From: Leucocoprinus leucothites
Lineage: Eukaryota > Basidiomycota > Agaricomycetes > Agaricales > Agaricaceae
Reading direction: 5' to 3'
Length of the DNA stretch: 64,000 nt
Assembly: GCA_013368445.1 (NCBI GenBank)
Contig: JAACJO010000005.1
Location: 2,418,001 to 2,482,000, forward strand
This document shows positions 1-10,672 of this stretch, piece after piece (within the stretch, counting starts at the first letter, position 1; every line of letters begins with the position of its first letter). A model generated the notes under the pieces. The model saw only the letters and a program-made list of their open reading frames with translations, made no database searches and was not told the DNA's origin. The position numbers were made by a program, and so were the translations under genes.

Positions 1-106
1 GATACTTCAAATACATTGTAAAATGGTAATTGTTACTCGGTCCGAGGTATGGCGCGTACAAGTCCGCGTAGTCCGTGCTTTATAATGTCCAGGTCGAAAA
101 ACATAC

Positions 107-1694
107 TCATACATAGATGTCCACAAAACGCCCCCAACGTTCAACAACTGGCTTGACGATTTTTTCCCACTCTCGACCCCTATTCTTACCCTTATCCCAT
201 CTTCGAAACTCGAATATTTCTTTATGCAAATTGCCACAATCAGAGCAAGGCTTGTTGTTGCCGTTAGATTTGGACTTGGTAGGGGTTGCGGTTGAAGTAG
301 ATGGAGTAGCTTCAGTCCTGGGCCAACCAGGTTCCAAGTACACGCCGGTTGACACCAAGTCAGCAAGCTCAATATGAACAAGACGCTCTAGTATGAAAGT
401 GAGGCCAAGATACAACGAGGAGCGGAATGGGAATGCTAACCTAGCCGGTGGCACCAGGCGGCTTTCTCGCCTGCCTGCACACGACCCTTCATCAAACTAC
501 CTTCATCTTCTTCGACATATCCAGGGTAGAAACCTCGAAGTACTTGTTCTTTTGAGCCGCACTGCTTGCCCCATTGATCGATTCTCTTGACGAGATTGAC
601 GGCTCTGCCAACTTTGAGGTTGATAGTCTTCGTAGCACTGGAATCTATGCGGCATCAGGCTCGGTGCTTAGATAGTAGACTTACTCGTGCGTACCTCTAA
701 TCTCAAAGGTATATATGTATCCGGGTACGTCCCGAGCTGATCTTGTTTTCTCCATTTCTGCTCGCAGCGACGCTTGAGCCGATTTCTGTAAATACGGAGG
801 TATCCAATCTGTTGTGGTGCAGGTCAGAAAGACATGAGATTTTTTAGAGATGTATTACCCGCAAACAGGACCCAGTCGCCGGTCTTTCTTGCATAATAAC
901 CAGTCGGTGAGAGAACCTCATCTGTATGTTGATAACAAAAGCGAGCGACACCCTCCCCGTCTTCTTCGCCATCATCAGCTGCAAGGACTACCTTAACTTG
1001 CCTTGTACATCGTTTTCCAGTCTTAGTGATACCAGCACATTGAACCTGAGCCCGCCCGTTTGATGGTGTTGAGGGTGGACTCGTTGAGCTGTTACTCGAG
1101 AGGCTCGGTCGAATTGGAGTTGATGGGTTGTTCAAGCGTGTTGGACTTGACGGGGGTGATAAGCCGGTGGTCACATTAGCGCCTGGAGATGAGAGGCTCG
1201 AGTATGGGCGCGAGGGTTTCTGGGGGGTATGGGGCGGTAGGGGAATGTCAACAAATTCATTATAGTCTGGGCGCGTCGAATAATTGGGATCCAACGCCAT
1301 GTGCATTGTTAATGACTGCTGTCCAGGCGAATGCAAATGAGGGATGGGCATCGTAGGGGGATGGGAGGACACATTCGGCGCTGAAGTCGACGCGCCTGCT
1401 AGATTAAAACCCCCTATAAAGTTGGGCTTGGCTTGTCCAGCACTCGGAGTCGTTGGGTTGGAGATCGAGAGCCCATTGAAAGCCGCAGTAAGCTGATTAG
1501 GGTGCTGGTGATTCCAAGAAGGTGGTTTCGGGGGAGGTGACGGTTTCTTCTGCAACAAGGTCCGTAAGATGAGCCACACGAGGAGTGAATGAAGTTCAGA
1601 TTGCTCGAATACTTACCTTGGATTCCTGATAGATGTCGATGAGTTTATCAGCCAAGTGTTCAACTTTATCTTTGAAACCACGAGACTCAGACAT
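107..1694 (-). CDS. GIY-YIG (T5orf172/DUF1766) domain protein
   Basis: Five exons on the minus strand: 1694-1617, 1549-859, 808-695, 644-441 and 387-107, summing to 455 codons plus stop. Residues 1-26 are a short helix. Residues about 30-190 are Pro/Ser-rich and look disordered. From about residue 197 there is a probable zinc-binding segment (CAGITKTGKRC, then FCYQH). The T5orf172 form of the GIY-YIG nuclease fold follows: GYIYTFEIR, then INLKVGRAVNLVKRIDQWG, then a Glu in ERLVHIELAD. A C-terminal CSDCGNLHKE segment is probably another metal site. Fungal members of this family are common and their function is unknown; nuclease activity is inferred from the fold. It is divergently arranged with the Lcp5 gene. 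The family call is firm because every splice junction restores conserved sequence. Confidence 0.88.
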
Positions 1695-2134
1695 CTTGAA
1701 TGCGGCGGATTTGTAGAAGATGAATTGCTCAAGAAACAGAGGTGGTTCGAAAGCTTTATTGGTGCAAACGCAGTAATCAAGGTGTACTCTCCCGGCTTGT
1801 TTCCGATCAGTTGGTCGCCATCATCGCCCTGTGCGTAAATTATGTAATCAGATCTTTATATTCGAAGCCTCGGTCGCACGAGGTCAAGAAATGCCCTATC
1901 TTTTCCTTCCAGCTGGCAATCGAGGTATGTATCATTCTACAACATTTCAACGAGTTTAAAAGATGAAACGCACTGGGCTCTGAGACACATTTGATGTCAC
2001 GCACTACGCTCTCCGGAGTGGCGGCTTAGAAACCCGTTAACTGATCGCGATCACCGAATTTTCAAATTCTTGTTTGTTGCCGTTGATGTCGATGTCGATG
2101 TGCTCAAAACATTTCTTCTTCCAGGACCACTACA
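1695..2134. promoter_or_regulatory. Divergent intergenic region
   Basis: About 440 bp between the start codons of the GIY-YIG gene (-) and the Lcp5 gene (+), so it must hold both promoters and 5' UTRs. Open frames inside it are short and resemble no family. No clear TATA box was seen. Confidence 0.5.
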
Positions 2135-3366
2135 ATGGATGACACTGACGGGATCGAGGACATGCGGACATCGTTACAAACGATGACAAAAAGTGCCTCG
2201 TCAGTTCGACAGACCATCCGGCAACTATTAGACGAGTAAGTCACCAATTTTTTCTGGTCTGATAGAAATCACTGAGTTGACCCCCGGACCAAGTCCCCAA
2301 GCTTTTGACACGAAGGATGGGATATCTTTGTTGTCGATCAAACATCATGTCTTGTTATCCTACCTGCGTTCCCTCGCTCTTCTCTCTACTCGAAGGATGC
2401 TCGGGCATACCTTGACTGAGCGCGAGGCTCCTAAGCTTCCTTTCAGTTGCCCTGATCGCGATTGTCGTGGCTCAGGCGCTGGAGATCTAGTCGACGCCAT
2501 GATCGAAGGGCGTACCATACTCGAGAAAACCCGTGCACTCGAAGGGAAGCTTAAGTACCAAATTGAAAAACTGGTACGCCTTGCACGGGAGCCTGAAAAA
2601 GCTCAGGTAGCTGTCAATGGTAAGCTACCCGTTGTTTGCTAGACAAGATGGAACCTGACTAGAGATAGACCCCTTGGCGTTTAGACCCAACCCCCAGAAC
2701 CTTGAAGCCAATGACGACGAAAACAGCTCAGATGTCGCATACGACGATACATTCAATCAACGCCAGTCCGCTGATGGCATCTATCGGCCCCCGCGTCTGG
2801 CTCCAGTTCCTTACACCGAAGCTCCGAAGTCCAAATCTCACAAAGAGCGCGCTCCTGTTCCATCGGCTCTGAATCATCTTGCAGCTGATCCATCTCGTCC
2901 TCATGTCGAGACTACGTCTGGCCTGGGTGGAATCCCGCAGCTTGGTTCAAAGCGTGCTGCATATCTAAAAAGGTTACAAGACTTTGAAGAGGAAAACTTT
3001 ACCCGTGTCATCATGAAGAAGAGCGATGCAAAACGCCGCCTGCGAGACGAAGCGGATCTGGCTCTTGGAGGTGACTTGGGCGGTGCTTACAATCCACGGG
3101 CTAGAAGACGTGCGGGAGGGTTGGAAGATGAATTCGGAGATGTTCTTCGGAGTGTGGATAGGGTGCACAACGGAAATGATGGTTATGAAGAGCTACGAAA
3201 GAAGGGTAAAAAGGCAGACGTCCTTAGTCGGAGCAGAGACTCGTTTTCAAAAAAGCGGACCGACCCCTTTGAGGATAATGGTGATGGGACTCAGAGGACG
3301 AAAAAGCGTAGCAGATTCGAAATGGAGGCCAAGATCGCGAAGAAGAAATTGTCGCGGAAACGATAG
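2135..3366 (+). CDS. LCP5: Lcp5/neuroguidin-like Sas10/Utp3/C1D family protein
   Basis: Three exons, 2135-2235, 2294-2619 and 2669-3366, giving 374 aa. The N-terminal third carries the Sas10/Utp3/C1D signature: a helical segment with DGISLLSIKHHVLLSYLRSL, then KLKYQIEKLVRLA. The middle is charged and disordered. The C-terminus is strongly basic, ending FEMEAKIAKKKLSRKR, typical of nucleolar proteins. The yeast relative Lcp5 is part of the U3 snoRNP/SSU processome and is needed for early 18S rRNA cleavages; the animal relative is neuroguidin. The start ATG was chosen because its exon joins in frame to the conserved block. The gene looks intact and ordinary. Confidence 0.9.
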
Positions 3367-3917
3367 TGTAATCCCTTTCGACTGGTGTTTTGTTTTCACA
3401 TTCAAAGTATCTCATCTAAAAGTTTACTGTTTTTTTTATGGAACACTTTCTGTGAAGGGGAACTTATATACGTTTGAGATGAGCAATGAGTACTGAACGT
3501 TAGTAAGAACATCGTAACGCTGAGGCTTAGGGCCAAGATCCAAAGGTGGGGTTGGACTCGGTACTTGAGTATGATGGCGGGCGAGTAGATTCACGTCTCT
3601 GATCCGCCAAATATATAAATACATGCAAATACTCATCCTAATATAGGAACAATAGTTTGCGGACAGGCGGCAAAAGCATTGTATTCAGGGTGCTATACAA
3701 ACCTGCACGTCGTGGTTATGTAGCCTTGTCAGTAACCAGGACCTGACCAACGGTTGAATTCTCTCTTTCTCTCTCTCTTTTTCTCTCTCTCTCTCTTTCT
3801 CTCTCCCTCTTTCTCTCTCTACTTTATCTCCCGGCTGGCTTCCATTCTTACACTCCCTGGTGGACATCTTTGATTCGATTTCACTTCCAATTCTACTGGC
3901 GGACTTACGAGGTTCAC
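3367..3917. other. Intergenic region with CT-rich tract
   Basis: 551 bp between the Lcp5 stop and the next start. It holds no convincing gene. Its main feature is the pyrimidine tract listed separately, which lies in the promoter or 5' UTR position of the downstream gene. Confidence 0.5.
3760..3832 (+). repeat. (CT)n-rich pyrimidine tract
   Basis: About 70 bp made almost only of C and T, largely CTCTCT/TTTCTC repeats, starting about 160 bp upstream of the next ATG. Pyrimidine tracts before the start are common in fungal promoters and 5' UTRs; it also behaves as a microsatellite. The long minus-strand Arg/Glu frame through it is an artefact of the repeat. Confidence 0.8.
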
Positions 3918-4973
3918 ATGGACGAATCACCCCTCTTTCTCAGACTCCGAACGATTGCCTTGTGTAAGTACGCATAGGGCCGGATTTTCCATCCATCTCA
4001 TAATGAACTGTGCCCAGGTTGCGTCAATTTTGTCAGTTTTATTTGGATCGTTTTGGATTCAGTGATCATCTTCCTACAATGGGGTCCCATGGAACGATCT
4101 GAGCGTAAGCCTATTGCTTCGTTCAAGATGTGGCTACTTATGGATATTCGTCTTTTCATAGGTGCACTGATTTCTGTTATGCTCATCGCCAACGTCATCA
4201 CCCTTCTTACTCTGTTGGTCCTGTAAGCTCTTCCAACCCCTTTGTATAAAACAAGCTCTCATTCGTCAAGATTGCTGGTTGAATTCCGCGTTTGGCTTGA
4301 CGTTGCGAGAGTTTGTCTTCTCCTGATCGCGCAAATGGGTAGGAACACAGCTCATCTATTCCTCTACCCCCGTTAATTTTTCTCTCTCAGGAACAGCGGG
4401 TGCATTCGCATTTTGGAGGCCACGGTTTTATTGCGAGAACAAATGTACGTGAAACTGCAACGTCCGTTCCTGCGCTCAAGGCTGAAATGCTACCTCGTGA
4501 AGCTGGTGACCAGCAGGGAATCTGCGACATCATTGCACTCCATATCCTCATCACAAGCTGGATCATCCCCGTTCTCTGTATGTTCTCGTTGACTAAATGA
4601 TATGATCAAAATAGGCTCACTTGTCTCATGCACAGTGCTTATTTACCTTACTGGACTTGCTATCAGGGTTTACCGTCGTCGTCCCGTTGTTGGCCTATCT
4701 ACCGACCGCTCAAAGCTGGGCTCAGAAGGAACCCTTGCGAGTCCCACGTATATGCACTCTGCGAGACCTTCGCTCTTGCCGATCATGAATGTTTCCCAAA
4801 CGCCTATATCGTTGAAATTCCCACCAGAAGTCCACAGTAAACCAAGGCAGTCAATAAGTACCCGGCGAAGTGCTATTTCTGTTTCGTCAAGGTATTCATC
4901 ACTTCCGACAACTCCAACCAGTGGAAATCCAGCACGTTTATCAAAGCGTTCACCACTGGCCGATTTTGTATGA
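3918..4973 (+). CDS. Four-helix membrane protein, uncharacterised
   Basis: Seven short exons: 3918-3963, 4018-4104, 4162-4222, 4271-4338, 4391-4444, 4503-4577 and 4636-4973, giving 242 aa. Four hydrophobic segments are visible: NFVSFIWIVLDSVIIFL, ISVMLIANVITLLTLLVLL, VARVCLLLIAQMGTAGAFAF, and IIALHILITSWIIPVLLLIY. The fourth is followed by a basic stop (RVYRRRP) and a Ser/Pro/Arg-rich cytoplasmic-like tail of about 85 residues. The overall plan resembles MARVEL-like or other four-span proteins that are frequent in Agaricomycetes, but no diagnostic motif lets me assign a family. The exon model is supported because every junction keeps frame and joins hydrophobic segments sensibly. Confidence 0.75.
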
Positions 4974-5527
4974 TCATAATAGACTGAAGCTCGTAGATGT
5001 ATTAATATGTAATCTATGTACCACTATTTCAGTGGATTTTGTATCAAGTCAAGATAATTGTTTGGTCTGTTCGACATCTCCGTCTCTTGGAATATGACAG
5101 TATGAGTAGTTTCTTTGGTGTAGTTCAACCCTTGGCAGCCCCGTCAATGCAACCGTCAGCCGTTAGCGTCATCAAATCCAAGACATCGCATGTCATTCCA
5201 AAGTTGGGTTACGAGCAGATATCCCTGTTAGTTGTCATGTCGGCTTGTCCTGCTGAGCCCGGTTCACAAGAAACTGTAGATGATCCTTCCTTCAGAGTGT
5301 AACCGCTCCCGCGACGCCCTGAGTTTAGCACCGCCCTCGGGACAAACGCGAGCACGTGGACAATTTCGCAGCGCCAGCCCTTACACATTCTAACTTGATT
5401 CTAAGCGGACAACCCGAGCTTCTGGTGTGAATTTCACCTAACGGGCAAGCATCTCCGCACAATACTCTGTTCTACCACAACAGTGAAAAAACGATTCTCC
5501 ACCTCCTAGTCATCCCGAAGTATTTCC
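4974..5527. other. Intergenic, no gene seen
   Basis: 554 bp between the membrane protein stop and the IST1-TBC start. Open frames here are short and unrelated to any family I recognise. It must contain the upstream terminator and the downstream promoter. Confidence 0.5.
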
Positions 5528-8500
5528 ATGGCTTGGGACTCAGCACTTGTAAAGGTACGTTGCCCTTGTATTTGAGATATCGTCCGTCCATTAAACTAAT
5601 GACGTTAATGGTTATTTAGACCCAGCTTAGATCCACTATCCAGTACTTGGGGCAATTACAAGCGCGGAAGGACGCAGATGCAGCGATTACACGCAAAGAC
5701 ATCGCGACATTGCTGGACCAGGGGGATGTTACGCTGGCGCGGAGCAAGGCACAGAAATTAATTCAGGATGACACTCTAGCTGATTTGTTGGAAGTATTGG
5801 AACAACAGGTTGGGATTTTATTGGATCGGTTTGCAGAGTTGGAGCAACAGTAAGTTCGCTCCACCTTGATCAAAATATAACAAACCAAAGTTGTTAGGTC
5901 ACCGCCAAGTCCGGCTCTGGTCGAAGCTTCTTCCAGTATCATTTTCACAGCGTCTCGCATCCAGCTCCGAGGTCCGTTCCTGTAGTCTTGGTATTTCCTT
6001 TATGAAATAACATCCACTAGATCTGAACATCATAAGTGACATGATCACTAACAGACTTGGAGACGAAGTCGCAAGTTCGGCACGAGACAACAGGAACAAC
6101 CATGTTTCGCCAGGAGTCCTTCGAGCGACATCAAGACCAACACCCAGCTCTCACCACTTGGATACTTACTTGGAGAGAATTGCTAAGAGCCACGGAGTGT
6201 CGTGGAATGCGGGACCTCGGCGTCAAGATTTGTGCGTTTTGACCATAGTCCTCATCATCATCCTCACCCCTCCCCTCATAGAGCCAATCCAATATCTGAG
6301 GTGCTGAATCCTACCACGAATCCTTCAATCGACATCACACAGCTGCGACGTCTCTGCTCCCAGGGTATGTATGAACGCCCCAATATTTTTCGGACCCTGA
6401 CCCTTTGTGTACATTAGGAATTCCTGATGAACCTGTTTGGCTCCGTCCCAGGATCTGGAAGTGTGTTAGATGATGTTCAACTCTCTGCACCATACTAATG
6501 TCCAACAGACTACTCATGAATGTCATTCCGACTGACAGATCTATCTGGCAAAGAGAGAATACGAAACAAAGAGATGCCTACTATGTCCGTCTTCATTGTC
6601 TCTTCGAGGGACATACGATATTGACTGTTTGTAGGACCTCGTCAGACGGCTCCTTAAACCATTTACTGAGTTCCCACCTCCCGTCAGCCCTATATCTGGC
6701 CCGGACGAAACACTACTTGAAGTCTACAAACACCTCACACGAATACCCCTGGACCTGCTTAGCCAGCTAGACTCAGAGCCTGAAGAATTGGACTCCTGTC
6801 CCCTACATCCGAACTCGCCCAACGGTGTCCGTATATCATTTGCAAATTGCTTGGATACCCGTTTGCAGCTTCTCTTGCGCCTGGATAAAAACGATCAACA
6901 AAACACCACTACGACCTTCACCCCGGAAATAAGATTAGAAGCGAATGTTGACCCGACCCCCTCGATATCACTCACGGAACCCAGGACGTCCTTGGATAGT
7001 AGCAATGCGCCCACCACCCTCCTTTCTTCCAGAACTTTCGGTCTTGGTAGTGCAAGCCAGAGACATGTCTCCGCGTTGCTAAGGCTATTGTACATACATG
7101 CATCCATTAATCCCGGAAACCTTTCACCCTACGTCCCCTCGTTGGTTATCCCGCTTTACACAGCCTTGATGCAAGAGGTTGAACAGGAAGACCTAGCTCA
7201 TGCTGAGGCGGATTCATTTTGGCTATTTGAAGCATTCGTCGCAGAATTTGCGGAGTTGGAGGATGATGAGAGCCTGCAGCCGTGGATGATACGATTTGGA
7301 GAACAGCTTGAGCGGCAGGATTCCGAGCTATCAGAATGGATGGTTCGTTTTGCCTTCAGACCACTGATAAGTGTGACTTATTGGGTCCCTTAGAACGTTC
7401 TTGGGCTCCACCCCTCGTCGCCGCATTTTTCACGGTAGGTTCAATTACACGCACCTTCCCTCCTTGCTGATTACCCGCAGACGATGGCTTTCGTCAATGT
7501 TGACCCACACCTTGCCTTTGCCTGCCGTTTTCCCAGTTTGGGATATTATCCTGTCTCGTCCAGGCCGGGAACGTGGCAAGCACCCCCGGCTCGATTCTTT
7601 GATCGAGATCTGTGCAGCGATGGCGATTGCGGCAAAGCCACTCATCATCAAGTAGGTTTATTCGATTTCTACGTTACATAGCTGACCCTCGGCCAACAGA
7701 CAAAGGAAAGCCCCTGGCCTCTGGGATCGAGATCCTCTAGGTCTTCCAGCGCAGCCCGGCGAGGGTTTTCTCGAAAGCCTGACAATCCTTCAATCATATC
7801 CAGTTGACACGCTGGGAGGTATAGACACCATCCTCCAGCTAATGACGGATCTCAATCACGGCCAATCGCCGTTTTCAGCCAACGGAGCCGGGAAGAAAGA
7901 CCAGATGGGATTGGGAGCGCGTATTCGAGTGACAATGTGGAAAGGTTTCACCAATCAAGTCGACTCGCCTGACCGGTCGGATGACGAGGACACTTCGAGC
8001 GATAGTACGGAGGAAGCCGAGGAAGAGGTTGATGATGGTAACGAGACTGAGACTCCGGGACATATCCCGCAGTCGAATAGCCTGACTTCTCGGATCGCCA
8101 ATACGGTCTGGAGAGGGATAACCAACCAATCGTCTATGGACGCCCCGGTATCTCCTGTCTTTGCTGCTTCTCCAGCGGCATCTCAACCGGCAACCCCATC
8201 CGCTGAATCTAAGGACATCCTTTCATCCCCAGGTCCTGCGAAAGATAATGCAAACTCAGCTCCTGCAAATCTCTGGGCGTATACTGAGAAGCTGAAGGAC
8301 TCTGACACAATGGCCACCCTTACTAAACTTAGTACGAACTGGCGAGCGAAGGCCATGCTAACCCCTTGGAGCCGACCTAAAGAGCCTGCATCTGCACCTG
8401 TAGCCCCACCACAGGAAACTCGAAGTGCACTGACAAGCCCGGTTCAGAAATCCGCTGATCCTGATCTCAAGCGAAGCTCACTGCCCATTTATGATCATAC

Positions 8501-9704
8501 TGGTACTCCCTACATGCCCCCTCCTCGACCTACCTTTTTTCGCAACCCCCGCGATAGCTTTATTCCCTCCGCAGCTGCTTCAATGCTTTTCTCTTCGACA
8601 GAAACGTCACAGCGCGAGGATTCCCCGCCGATCGAGACGAGTGGGGGCTTGCTTGAAAAAACCCGCAATCTTCAATCGTCGCTGCGATCCTTAACCCGAA
8701 CACCCTCACCCATGCCCCCACCTGCCGCACCCAAGTCAGGGCCCCGCCCTCTGATGCTTAGCTCGTCATCGCTGATCACTTCTACAAGTAGTGGTAGATC
8801 ACGAGTCCTACCGCCAAGCAACGACTCGGCTGGTTCTGCCGGGGAGGATTGGGCAGATGTCATGAAACTACATAAATCGCAGTTTCACAGAGATTCGATG
8901 TCTTCAGTTTCCTCCCTTTCGCCCTCTGACGCCATTCACCGCAAGTCGACACGCTCCGAATACGATTCAGACTCTAACGCAAGCAAAATCGTCCCTCTCA
9001 ACCGGAGATCCGTCTCACCCATGGCACCTGCGTCTAAACTATATCATTCTCGCCCTCCCTCCACCACATCAACAATTTCCTCTGATCAGGCTATCCCAGA
9101 AACTCCGGCAAAGGAAGATGCATCTGGTTACCAAGATACCATAGGCGTTGCATCACCTAAGGAGGACGAGATCACGCCAAATGGCAACTCCGACATGCCA
9201 ATTCTTCCAGCTCAAGCCTCACTTACACGTAAATCCTATCGGCGAAAGCCCGAGCCCAGCCTTTCTAGGCCTGGCGACGCGTCAGATTCATCGACTGGTG
9301 ACACCCCTTCGCGAGCTTCACGGTTAAGGAGTAAACGCTACCCACCTCGCCTAAGTAATCTTCAAATCGACAATACGGCACAATTTGAAACAGGTAAACA
9401 GTCAACGAGCCCCTCAAGTCTTGCAGTCCCATGGCCGAGTGAAGACCTCGACGTTGCTATTACACCGAAGGCGAGCTCTTTCGATTCGAATCCTCTGCCT
9501 GCTTCGCCCTCTAGGTCACCGAAAATGAAGGAGGAGCGACCGAGAAAGGTGTCCAATAATACTCGACATCGGAAAGTGTCCAGTAGCAATCGAGAAAGTG
9601 CTCGTCGGAGCCGGGCAGATAGTACAGCTGAAGATGGAGATGACGAAGGGTACGATGATCTATTAAGTGCATATGAAAGCGAAGAGAGTTCTTCGTTAAC
9701 GTAA
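5528..9704 (+). CDS. IST1 domain fused to degenerate TBC domain protein
   Basis: Eleven exons: 5528-5554, 5620-5849, 5898-5971, 6021-6231, 6282-6364, 6418-6460, 6509-6584, 6635-7342, 7394-7434, 7481-7651 and 7700-9704, giving 1222 aa in one frame. Residues 1 to about 180 are an IST1 (Regulator of Vps4/DUF292) domain, with ITRKDIATLLDQGDVTLAR and later RDNRNNHVSPGVL. IST1 binds ESCRT-III and controls Vps4 at endosomes. After a 50-nt intron the frame runs straight into a TBC1D13-like region (LRRLCSQGIPDEPVWLRPRI, later SRRWLSSMLTHTLPL). The remaining roughly 600 residues are Ser/Pro-rich and disordered. No start codon suits a separate TBC gene. The usual TBC catalytic fingers are not recognisable, so Rab-GAP activity is doubtful. 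An alternative is two genes with an unseen boundary. Confidence 0.82.
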
Positions 9705-9984
9705 CAATTCATTTATAAGTACTTTGTGATTGTTCCAACTGGACTCGCGTATTGCCACCTAGATTATGTTACACCTTTGTGATCAGTTCAGGACATCCGT
9801 ATTATTCTTTGATATTGTTGTGAAGTCTCATTCCTTACTTTTCGTAGGTACTCTAAAATGCGACAAGATAAAGGGATCAGTGAGGCCTTGAAGGCTGAAC
9901 AAACACATAGCAACTACTTATGCATCCATCAAAAGATCCTCGACGCACGCCAATGGCTTGGGTTTGGAGATTGATCAATGATTG

Positions 9985-10620
9985 ATGTCTTCTCTTCTCC
10001 CACTTAATGAACGGTTTTCGATTCCCCCTCTGTACCTGTTTTCATCTCTCAACATGCAATGGGACCACGTCAACGGAAACGGGCACGAAGTCCTCTACGC
10101 TGACCTCTTGCCACCCACGCCCTGTTCATCAAGACCATCGGGAATATTCCAACAGGCATTGTAAAGGCGTTGTTTAGAACTTAACAGTCGTTTTGAGGCT
10201 CTAGCCTTTGAGCCTCCGATACGGAAGGAAGGTACCCCAGGTGAGGACAAGTTGGACAGCACGCGTTCAGCATTGGTTCATCAATTGCCCAGCTGGGGAA
10301 CGTTCCAGGATCAGGCCTTGGAGAAGGTTATCGAGCTACACGAGGAAAGTGAGGCTAGGATGCAAAAAATGCGGGTTGAACGTGGTAAGCTACCCAATTT
10401 CTGATCGGTGCCCAGTCATGAATCCCTACCGAGTCCTAGGCTATTCAGTCCTTTGCATTTACGAAACCATCATGGGATTCTACTCCGTTGTTCAGCTTGA
10501 TATGATGTAGCCTCACACGCGAAAGTCGACGTTATTTCACCCCACGATTGGAACATGCGGGTGCCGGATGGAGTGTGCGTTCAGTGCACACAGTACCAGG
10601 CACTAAAGGAATACTATTAA
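9985..10620 (+). CDS. Small orphan protein, function unknown
   Basis: Proposed exons 9985-10160, 10188-10384 and 10526-10620, giving 155 aa. The third exon is strongly supported: its donor partner and phase fit, and it ends in a stop codon after SPHDWNMRVPDGVCVQ. The second exon contains a helical, charged stretch (LEKVIELHEESEARMQKM) that could form a coiled coil. Joining exon 1 to exon 2 requires an intron of only 27 nt, which is abnormally short but in phase. I do not recognise the family. It ends only 52 bp before the first NYN gene, so the two share very little intergenic space. The N-terminus may be wrong. Confidence 0.45.
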
Positions 10621-10672
10621 GTGGCAACTCGAGGACCGACCAAGACTCAACACCACCCATAACTCATTTTCA

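Noticed and set aside
3685..3930. Minus-strand Arg/Glu-repeat open frame
   Set aside because: It is the translation of the CT microsatellite and overlaps the promoter and first exon of a well supported plus-strand gene.
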